From positions 2,046,001-2,110,000 of the forward strand of contig CAUWAG010000010.1 of the NCBI GenBank assembly GCA_963556695.1: a DNA stretch of 64,000 bases. The letters are read 5' to 3'. Every line of letters begins with the position of its first letter. Position 1 is the stretch's first letter. The notes under the pieces are model-generated. The model was not told the DNA's origin and ran no database searches. It saw only the letters and a list, made by a program, of their open reading frames with translations. The stretch comes from Anthostomella pinea. Taxonomy: Eukaryota; Ascomycota; Sordariomycetes; Xylariales; Xylariaceae. This document shows positions 52,188-61,608 of this stretch, one piece after another. The translations under genes and the position numbers were made by a program.

Positions 52188-54997
52188 ATGAGTCCCTTAC
52201 CAGAGGAATTCGACATCATTGTATGCGGCGGAGGTAGTTGTGGGTGTGTTGTGGCTGGCCGGTACTCCCCCCGTTTCTCGGAGTGTGCTGTGTTGCCTTT
52301 GCTAACTGCCCTAGTTTGGCCAACTTGGACCACAACTTGAAGGTCTTGCTCATTGAGGCGGGCGAAAGCAACCTCAATAATCCATGGGTCTTTCGTCCGG
52401 GGGTTTACCCCCGTAACATGAAGCTGGACTCAAAGACGGCGTCGTTCTATGAGTCTCGTGCATCACCGTGGCTTGGTGGCAGGAAGGCTGTCGTACCCTG
52501 CGCACATATCCTCGGCGGCGGCTCTTCTATCAACTTCTTGGTAAGCAGACAAAAATGTGATGCTCGGGCCCGCAGGCTTACACTTGTTCAAAGATGTACA
52601 CGCGCGCGTCAGCCTCAGACTACGATGACTTCCAGGCCAAGGGATGGGAAACCAAGGAGCTCCTCCCCCTCATGCGAAAGCATGAGACCTACCAGCGAGC
52701 TTGCCATAATAAGTACGTTTTCTCCTTGTGATACCCTGATGACCACACTTGCTGACGACCCCAGGGATCTGCATGGCTTCGAGGGGCCTATCAAAGTGTC
52801 CTTCGGCAATTATACATATGGGGTCAAAGACGACTTCTTGCGAGCTGCCGAGTCCCAGGATATTCCCGTCGTCGACGACTTGGAGGACCTGGGTACTGGC
52901 CACGGTGCTGAGCATTGGTTGAAATGGATCAACCGAGATGTACGTGGCACGCAACCTCCGTCATTATATTATGTAGTTGCTAATATGCGTTCATAGACTG
53001 GTCGTCGCAGTGACAGTGCTCATGCCTACGTCCACTCAACTCGGGCTGTCCATGACAACCTGTACTTGGCATGCAACACCAAGGTGGACAAGATCATCAT
53101 CGAAGACGGACGTGCTGTGGGCGTTCAGACAGTGTAAGGTTGGTCATGACCCTGCTACTCCGCTGATACTGATCTGCATCCAGCCCAACCAAGCCTCTTC
53201 ATCCAGCCCAGCTAAAGACTCGCATCTTCAAAGCGCGAAAGCAGATTATTGTTTCGGGAGGCACACTATCATCGCCGCTCATTCTGCAAAGATCGGGAAT
53301 TGGTACGTGGATAGCCGTATCGTATCGCAATGTCCGTGCTGATGGTACCATAGGTGATCCCGAGAAGCTGAAGAATGCTGGCGTTGAGCCGATCGTAGAC
53401 CTTCCCGGCGTGGGCCTCAACTTCCAGGATCACTACCTGACCTTCGCAACATACCGCGCCAAGCCAGAGACCGATAGCTTCGATGACTTCGTTCGCGGAG
53501 TTCCCGAAGTCCAGAAGCGTAAGCTCATATCTCCATGTCCCTTAGTTCAGGGTCCCTTAGTTCAGGCCTATTCAACCTCAAAAGCAGGAGCCAACCCAAC
53601 CGTCCCATAATGTCCGAATTTTATCACAGTGCGGGTCAGTCAATCAATGAGAGGATTCGCTAACGACTCAATTAGAGGTGTTTGACCAGTGGCAGTTGGA
53701 TGGCACCGGTCCGCTCGCTACCAATGGCATCGATGCTGGTGTCAAGATCCGGCCAACTGAGGATGAACTCAAAGAGTTTGAGTCGTGGCCCACTCCACAA
53801 TTCACTGACGGCTGGAAGTCTTACTTCAAAGAGAAGCCTGACAAGCCAGTCATGCACTACTCTGTTATAGCGGGTTGGTTCGGCGACCACATGCTCATGT
53901 AAGGCTACCCCTATTCATCCCGTCCTCTAGTTGAACGGAGACCCCGGGAATAGAATCAAAATCACCTTCTAACGTGAGATATAGGCCACCCGGAAAGTTC
54001 TTCACCATGTTCCATTTCCTGGAGTACCCTTTCTCCCGAGGCTTCACTCACATCAAGTCGGCCGATCCTTACGCTACCCCTGACTTCGACGCTGGCTTCA
54101 GTAAGTACCATTTCGTCCCCATCTAGATACCCTAGAGCGGCTACTAACCACGAATAGTGAACGACGAACGAGACATGGCCCCCATGGTATGGGGCTACAT
54201 CAAGTCCAGAGAAACAGCCCGCCGCATGGACGCCTACGCCGGCGAAGTCCAAGCAATGCACCCCTTCTTCAACTACGAGTCTGCCGCCCGCGCCAACGAC
54301 ATGGACCTCGAGACCACCAAGCGCTACGCCCTCCCCGGCAATCTGAGCGCCGGCCTCCAGCACGGCAGCTGGAGCGTGTTCAACCCGCAACCGACCCGGA
54401 AGCCGCAGGACAACATCCTGAACAGCAACAAGGCCGACATCAGGGAGGACCTCAAGTATAGCTCGGATGACATCAGCGCCGTTGAGGATTGGGTTAAGCG
54501 ACATGTTGAGAGTACTTGGCACTGCTTGGGGGTAATATTCCTGGCCTGGCAGTTGAGATGACTTGTGGCTGATACTTATTCCTTGCTTAGACTTGCTCGA
54601 TGGCCCCGAAAGAAGGCAACAGCATCGTCAAGCATGGCGTGCTGGATGAGCGTCTGAACGTCCATGGTGTCAAGGGGTTGAAGGTTGCCGACCTTAGTAT
54701 CGTAAGTCCCGCCCACTATCCTCTCTCTAGATCCTGGAGCTACATACCTCTTGGAAGTCCAGTGCTAACCGGTCTAGTGTCCCGACAACGTGGGGTGCAA
54801 CACCTATTCGACTGCACTGCTCATCGGCGAGAAATGTGCGGTGCTCGTAGCTGAAGATCTCGGGTACTCTGGAGAGGCTCTTGATATGAAGGTTCCGACC
54901 TACCATGCTCCGGGAGAAAGGGTAGGCCTCTCCTTCCGCGTCTAGTTGGGCTTGAACTATACTGTGTTGTGATTCTCAACAGGATTCGGACGATTAG
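52188..54997 (+). CDS. Alcohol (methanol) oxidase, GMC family, 13 exons
   Basis: FAD-dependent oxidase that converts methanol or other short alcohols to aldehydes with release of H2O2. Exons: 52188..52261, 52315..52540, 52594..52712, 52765..52939, 52997..53133, 53184..53302, 53354..53518, 53676..53898, 53985..54100, 54158..54531, 54591..54701, 54778..54921, 54983..54997. The frame is unbroken. The ADP-binding motif FDIIVCGGGSCGCVVAGR opens the protein. GMC signature 1 is around CAHILGGGSSINF and signature 2 around IIVSGGTLSSPLILQRSG. The likely catalytic His lies in STWHCLGTCSMAP and the partner Asn/His in CPDNVGCNTYSTALLIGEK. Similarity to yeast and filamentous AOX proteins is very strong. 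The C-terminus GERDSDD lacks a peroxisomal SKL-type signal (ARF in many AOX proteins). Confidence 0.93.
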
Positions 54998-55526
54998 GGT
55001 GGATAGTCTATGGTCAAACCAGAATGTCAATCATGATTCCTCAGTGTAAATACCTTGGGGATCGTGTTATAGTAATTTGATTCCTGCAACACCCATGTGC
55101 CGATTCTCGAACCACATTCCCTAATGTCGCACACTCTCCTACCCTGGATACGGACCTTGGACCATCATCACCGGTAGTTTTGATTTAACATAGTAGGAAA
55201 GTCTAGAACTGTTCCTGAGGAATCACTCTTCAGATCATTCAAAGACTGGCAATACTCCCAGGCACGCACGTGGTCGCTTGCTTAAAAAGGAATGTCTTTT
55301 CGGTATACATAGATACAATAGGCCATTCAGGCACTGAACGTCCACCACTCATCGTAAAGGGTGTCTTTATCCCTTCCGGTCTCGCCTCCGAAATCCAGCC
55401 TGGGAATATCCATCAAAGAAATGTCAGGTCCCAAAGCCTAAATGAAAGAGAATTATATATATACACGCCATGTCCAGCTCCAGGGTGGCTCCACTGCAAC
55501 CCGTACACGGGGTCGGACGCCATCCT
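54998..55526. other. Spacer between convergent genes
   Basis: It carries the 3' regions of alcohol oxidase and of the minus-strand secreted protein. Nothing else seen. Confidence 0.5.
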
Positions 55527-56120
55527 TCAAGCTTCGAACCTCTTGGTAGCCTTCGCACCCCCGGTAGGTTGTGGGCCTCCCGTGGCAGGCATTTCGGGTC
55601 CTCCAGAATGAGGGCCGCCGTGAGGTCCTCCAGAGTGAGGGCCACCGTGAGGTCCTCCAGAGTGAGGGCCGCCAGCAAATTCTTTCTCGTCGGCTCCTTT
55701 AGAATGATGGTGGTGAGGACCGCCGGAGTGAGGACCCCAGGAATGAGGACCACTGAAGGGAAAGCCCTCGGGAGGGCCACCTTCACCTTCGTGGTCCGGC
55801 CCGCCTGGCCCACCACCACCACCACCACCACCCCATCGGCGCAGGAGCTTAGGCGGCTGTGTCGTAGCCGGCGGCTGTGCGCCACCGGTCACGTCTGGCT
55901 GCTGGCCATTCAGCGGAGTAGGCCTGGGTCCGTCGGGACGGTGAGACCATCCCGAAGGCATTCCGGATGGAGGCCCAGCTGGTGGAGTGGGGTGGTTGTG
56001 CTCGACGTCACTGTTGTATTCGCAGTTGCCGTCGGCCATGGCGCATGCCAGCATGTTTCCCGTCGCAGTCGCGCTGAGCAGACCGACTGCGGCCAGGCTC
56101 AAGATTGATTGGGGCAACAT
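55527..56120 (-). CDS. Small secreted Gly/Pro/His-rich repeat protein
   Basis: Not recognised. ATG 56120 begins a signal peptide (MLPQSILSLAAVGLLSATATG). The ~176-residue mature region is Pro/Gly-rich with a poly-Gly run (WGGGGGGGGPGGPD). A repeat region of GGPHSGGPH units is encoded by nearly identical 27-bp DNA repeats (55620..55646 and 55647..55673, with degenerate copies around them). A HHHH motif precedes the repeats and a KR near the C-terminus could be a processing site. Histidine-rich Gly/Pro repeats suggest a wall-bound, surface-active or metal-binding role, but none is shown. The frame is intact and single-exon. Confidence 0.65.
   Translation of the reverse strand: MLPQSILSLAAVGLLSATATGNMLACAMADGNCEYNSDVEHNHPTPPAGPPSGMPSGWSHRPDGPRPTPLNGQQPDVTGGAQPPATTQPPKLLRRWGGGGGGGGPGGPDHEGEGGPPEGFPFSGPHSWGPHSGGPHHHHSKGADEKEFAGGPHSGGPHGGPHSGGPHGGPHSGGPEMPATGGPQPTGGAKATKRFEA
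55620..55673 (-). repeat. 27-bp tandem coding repeat
   Basis: Two adjacent units differing at one base encode GGPHSGGPH. Flanking degenerate units extend the array to about 55600-55760. Confidence 0.85.
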
Positions 56121-57654
56121 GGTGAGTGTATTGATGAGGAGTGCGAAAAGACTACTGGTTGTTGGATATGTCCGGACTGGCTTGCTTCGATGGGGGATGA
56201 TGGGTCTGTATGGTTCAATTTTCGGGTGGAAGACGTCGACGAAGAAGAAACAAAAATGCCAGAACGTGTTGGTCATCCTGAAGCTGTTATACCCGCCGTT
56301 CATAGGGGTTTGCTTCCATCATCATCCTGCTCGGGCCCAGGATGTACTATGACCTCACTCGTGGCACATTCCTTTGGAGACATAGGCTCCTGATCCTAGA
56401 TAGTCATTTTTCATCGAGATGGAGAAATGTTAGGCAATTGTGAAAGGGATCTTCGTATCGGTAATCAGGAGTGGAAGGCTGGACTGAACATGACTGACTA
56501 CGCCGCAGCCCAGCATACTATTTTCCTGTGTGCAAGGATGTTACTGATATCTCTGCCCGGGTTAGCTTTGAAGCGTGGCACAGGATCAATCCTGAAGTAG
56601 CTGATCTGCGGTACTTTTTATCCGTTGACTTTATATCCAGGGTTGTAATGAAGAGGCTACCGAGGCCACCACGTGCGGTTGCCTGCAAATAGCTCAGCGT
56701 AGATTAGCTATATCGTTCATGACTTGTGACGCAGGTGGCATTCCATGCGTGATTGGCTCGTATGTCATTGGGGTCTACGTTCGTGGTGGACGCGTCAGGA
56801 GCTTAAATCCGCCACATCCATGAGGATTCCTGGCGGCGCAACAGGTTATTTCCTGAGCAGATTCCTATTTCTGAGCATTGCGGGTGTCTGATCTTCAGTG
56901 ACCTACTACATCTATAGACCGGGCCTTTCCACAGTTCGCAGACGAGATGCGCCTGTTATCTGTGTGACCTGGACATTCGGCGACTGGCGACTCTGCGGCT
57001 CAGCATGTCGCGTCCTTTGGCCACCCATCCCGCCGTCCCAAGGCCCTCGTAGCTCACCCGGCTTCCTTCAATCCAGCCGTCGATCCGCAGATCCTGCTCC
57101 CACGCAGGATCCAATGTTGAAACACTGGCTTCGTTACACGTTTATCTGCTGGGCCTCTCATAGATAAGAGACGTAATACACTGCGAAGGTTGAGGAAGAT
57201 GGTCATGTCAGGAGAAAGAAATTCTCGATGATCAGGGCCACTGGCGCTCCAAGGCGTGGGAGGATCGCGCCTTCGACGTCAATCGGCTCAACTCGCCGCT
57301 AGTTACCAGAATTGATATTGAGCGCTCGAACAGCACACGGCCTTGAGATGCCTTCAGTGCGCTGAGAACTAATCGCAGTCGTTGCAATGTAAATATTGAT
57401 CTGAAGCAGCGCGCATCAACCCGTCGTCGACGCCCGGGGGCAGTCGGAGATAACGCACTGTTGGTTATACCCGGCAGGTCCGAGCTCGTCCAACCTCGGA
57501 CTCAAGTCCCCGAGGTTGACACCAGGCTTTCCAAATCGTGGAGCGTGACAGAATGCCGCATCTGTACTTCACGAGTATCGAAGAACCTGCATTTGGGCTC
57601 GGTGGATTTATATGATCTTATATGATCTTGTAAGGGGCGTTTCCATCATTTGAG
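56121..57654. other. Intergenic stretch
   Basis: The first 300 bases should hold the promoter of the secreted-protein gene; the last ones hold the promoter of the dehydratase. Between them I see no gene, tRNA or clear repeat. A direct repeat TATATGATCTTATATGATCTT at about 57610 lies just upstream of the dehydratase start. Confidence 0.4.
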
Positions 57655-58966
57655 ATGTCCTTACCCCTCAGGCCATGCCTCGGTCGCGCGCTGGGACAGA
57701 CCGGGCGCCCGGCTATCGGCAGACGACGCCTCACCAGTGCGTCCGGTGCCGCGAGCCAGATGATGCGTGACTTCGCGGGCCAGTCCATATCTCGGCGACA
57801 GGTCCTCGACGGAAACCAATTGCAGAGGCTCAGTCTCACACTGAACCGCCGCAGTCTGCATCCCGAACTTGATGTAGCCATAGAAGCACCACCTCCGGGT
57901 ACGCCCATCCCACCGGGTTATCATCTCGTGTACTTCACGCCGACAGGCGTCGAGAGCGAGCTGGGCCCCGACGGCACGGACAGTACATTCAATGCGCCGT
58001 CCCCGTTCACTCGCCGCATGTGGGCTGGCGGGCGCATGAAGTGGACGAAGGATTGCCCGCTGCTCGTGGGCCAAGAAGCCGAGGAGCGCACGCGGTTGCT
58101 GAATGCCGTGGCCAAGAGGAGTCGCGATGGCAGTGAGATGGTGTTGGTGGAGGTAGAGAAACAGTTCTGGAACGAGAAGGGGCTTGCTCTGGTTGATCAG
58201 AGGTACGAGACTCGCTTGTGGTGTTTCGTTGCTGAGTGGTAACTCGTACGTTAGGTCCTGGATCTTTCGCCCGGAGTCTGTTGTGGCAGCCGCTGCATCC
58301 GAAGCCCCGCTGCGCGACGCCGTGGTCGCAGGCCCGTCAACGATAGAGGACGTCAAGACTAGTGACGAAAGTGAGTGCCAGTGTCTCTTGGCTGCCATGA
58401 TGTTCCTTCGGTAGGAGTGGATGAAGGGTGCATGGTTAACCAGTCAAACAGGCTACCCTGTCAGACTGCTACGATGGTCGCCTGTAGGGCTTTTTCGGTT
58501 CTCGGCGTTGACTTTCAACGGCCACAAGATCCACTATGATCCAACGGTAAGTGGAATTATCCTTTTCTGTTCAGTGCCATGCGTTCTTGTCAGATGTTAG
58601 CCATGGTATGGTTGCTCCCACTCTCCTGAAGGAGCTTCGGCGGTCCAGCCGACAAGGCGGGATCCCAGATGTAACGCGCAAGACTGATATGAGATACTGC
58701 AGTGGAGCACGAGCATTGAAGGCCAAAGGGGATGTGTTGTCCATGGACCGTTGAACCTCATAGCGATGCTGGACTATTGGAGAGACGTTTGCAGCGATGG
58801 ACCGATAGACGAGATCAGCTACAGGGCAACATCACCACTTTACGCTGGCGACACTTATCAGATGAGAGCAGCAAGTGCGCCTGCTGATAATGATGAGGGC
58901 AGATGGAAAATCATGGTTGGGAGAGAGGGTAAGCTGTGTATGAGCGGAAAGATTCAGGGCCAGTAG
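57655..58966 (+). CDS. MaoC/HTD2-like hot-dog dehydratase, probably mitochondrial
   Basis: Resembles fungal 3-hydroxyacyl-thioester dehydratase (HTD2) and itaconyl/mesaconyl-CoA hydratase-type proteins, which hydrate or dehydrate acyl thioesters in mitochondria. Exons are 57655..58202, 58255..58370, 58452..58546 and 58703..58966; about 340 residues. The N-terminus is rich in Arg/Ser and lacks acidic residues (MSLPLRPCLGRALGQTGRP), as expected for mitochondrial import. Conserved blocks: RRMWAGGRMKW, VEVEKQFWNEKG, SWIFRP, LFRFSALTFNGHKIHYD (the hot-dog catalytic strand), and VVHGPLNLIAMLDYW. The third intron (156 bp) is inferred from a good gtaagt donor and gcag acceptor that restore the conserved frame. 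The gene appears intact. Confidence 0.82.
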
Positions 58967-59309
58967 GTGTAGGCTGTGATGGTGCTATACCTAAGCAGCA
59001 CTGAACAGCGATCTTGTCGCCTGGGACCAAGAAAAGAAGATTAGGTCGCGAACAACATATGATCCCTCGTGTTCGACGATTATCTAGGATGCGTTCCGTC
59101 ATGTCGAAGGCTACCCCTGAGCGGCACAGATTCCGAACGTCAGGCTCGGTACCGATATCTTGGCGGTTGGACGCCCTGTAATTGGTGGATTATCCCGAAA
59201 CCTCCTTTGGGCCTCTGGGGAGTCTTCTTTCGTGACTCATCGCAGCGGCTTTGGTTCTCACAGCTCACTTCCATTCGCGATACAGGCCTGATTCCAGGCT
59301 GTCCGGCCA
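58967..59309. other. Spacer before the Zn2Cys6 regulator
   Basis: No feature seen; it should contain the regulator's promoter. Confidence 0.45.
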
Positions 59310-61608
59310 ATGAGCACGAAGATTATGTCCGAGTCAACCTCTCCCCAACCTCAGCGCAATCGCCGTCGTGGCAAGCCGTTGCTTGCTTGCATCACTTGCC
59401 GCCGGAGAAAGTGTGTATGGGTCTTCTCTTTTGACTGCCAGGAGCTAATCGGGTTCAAGGGTCAAATGCGACCGCTCAAGTCCTTGTTCAGCTTGTGTGG
59501 TGTGTCTCGGGTCCCCACGGCTGAGCTGACTTGCCCTAACGCACGCAACAGAGAAGCGGCTCTGAACTTTCTTGTTCATTTGTTGAACAGGCGCAAGACC
59601 TGACACTGGAATCGAGAGATCAATCTGCTCTGGATAGAGCTAGACCCATCGCGCTAGCTCGGCAACACACGACCGCAGAGGGCGGCACGTCTTCGCTGAT
59701 AGGCCTTGTCAGGGGCAAGCGCAGCATATCGAGAACGGTTCCATTGGACATCCGTACTGAGCGGTATTAGTGAGTTGAGAGACCAGCTTCGGGCATAAGG
59801 TGAGGTCGAATTGCCCGAAGAGTCGAACACAACCCCTTCAGCTATTGACCGAGGCATTCCTCTCCTGGATGGGTGCAAGCACGTCACGAAACTCGAGTTA
59901 CTGGCAGCCGTCCCTCCACGGAGGGTGACCGACCGGCTTCTTGCTCAATACATTGCGGTTCTTGGGAACCGACTTGGTATGTGAACGTCCAAAATCCCTG
60001 TTTTCAAGTGCTAACCTAGGATGATCCAGCAAGGAATATTGCATAAGACAGAAATCGTGAAGCAGGTAGGCCTAGGATAGACCAAGTAGGTTCAATAATC
60101 GACTGATGGTATCGCAGTACACCCGATTTTGGGAAGAGCCCAGTGCCGTGTCAGTCTCATGGCTCGGCCTCTTGTTCAGCATACTCTGTCTCGCAACCCA
60201 GTTTCACCCTTCGGGGCTCGTGATACCGAACAACAGCACGTGTCCGACGGAATATTCGATTCAATATTACAGAGAGAAGGTCGTGCAGTCTCTGGTGCTC
60301 GCACAGTACAGCAAAGGGGGTCTGTTCGTGGTCGAAACTCTGATCCACTACCTCGCCATTGAGCAATATCTGCGGCGTGATACTGAGATCGAGGTCTGGC
60401 TTGTGCTGGGGGTAGCCGTCCAGTCTGGTACGTTTGACATGCTTGATCCTTTCCCGTCCATATCCCCTTCTCTACGATGCTCAGAAGTAATCATCATCCG
60501 GTTTCATATGCTGAACGATATTCTTACACAGCAATACGCATGGGGTATCACCGAGATCCAAGTCACTTCCGGAACATCTCAGTGTACGATGGGGAAATGC
60601 GACGACGAGTATGGGCGGCACTCTACCATCTCGATGCGACCGTCTCTACTCAAATGGGCATGCCGAGGGTCATCAAGGATTCCATCGTCGATACGCATGA
60701 GCCTCACAACCTATTGGATACCGACTTTGACGCGAACACAACCTCCATGCCCCAACCGCGTCCTGCCGGGGAGATGACGCCGATGCTGCCTTACATCGCG
60801 TCGTCTAGGTTGATGCGGGTGTTTGGTGTCGTGTCAGACTTGGTCACGAATCCCCGGCTGCCTTCCTATGCGGAAGTGACACGAATTGACGCGAAGCTGA
60901 ACGAGGTCAATGCGAATATGGCAAAGTCTCGTCAATTCCGGCCGTTATCCGAATCCATTGCCGATCCGCCGCAGTTGATCTTCCTGGTCCGTATGGTGAT
61001 GATGGCTTTTCATGCCCCGAAAGACACCTCGATAGGAGGCTCTCGAACCCCCTTTCCCGCCCCTCACTGTTGGACTGATGACACATTACTGGGATACATG
61101 GAGTACTCACTGACGGGTTCCTCGTACGTATAGCGAATAGTACTCCAGCTGGTCTACCTCAAATCCCAGATCCTCCTGCACCAAAAATTCCTCGCGCCCT
61201 CCAAAGCCTCGAGTCGATACGGATACTCCCGGAAGATCACGGTGCGGGCAGCTTTGCAGATCCTGCGGTTCCAACACCTCATCGACGAGGAACGTAAGCC
61301 GACAGGGCGACTTGAGGCCATCAAGTGGATGCCCTCGTCACTGATAAACCACGAGTTCCTTGGCGAGCAGCGTGCTCTGCTTCTGTGTGCAGCATGATCT
61401 CGTGGGGTCCGAACCAGCGGAGCTTGAAGAGGTCGCGGAACTCCTGAGGAAGTCCCGGATACTCTGGATCTCGAGCCATGCTATGTCGACCGAGGCAAAG
61501 AAGGCCGCAGAGGCAATAGGTCTTGCGCTACGAAGGTTGGACGGGCCACAGGGCTCTGCAGAGGAACACGACGAGGGGCCTTCCGAACCTGATACGTCTC
61601 CAGCATGA
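59310..61608 (+). pseudogene. Zn2Cys6 fungal-specific transcription factor with several lesions
   Basis: The binuclear zinc cluster opens the protein: basic NRRRGKPLLACITCRRRK, a 49-bp intron (59411..59459), then VKCDRSSPCSAC. A fungal-specific regulatory domain follows: SWLGLLFSILCLATQFHPSG, AIRMGYHRDPSHF, MRRRVWAALYHLDATVSTQM, and VLQLVYLKSQILLHQKFLAPS. Lesions: a one-base loss near 59513 in a C-run just after the zinc cluster; a TAG at 61131..61133 (CAG-to-TAG would explain it); and a small deletion near 61355, after which coding resumes (CVQHDLVGSEPAELEEVAELL) to 61608. Splicing between 59640 and 60110 and around 60430-60500 is not resolved. It would have regulated neighbouring or pathway genes; now probably inactive unless the indels are assembly errors. 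Confidence 0.7.
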
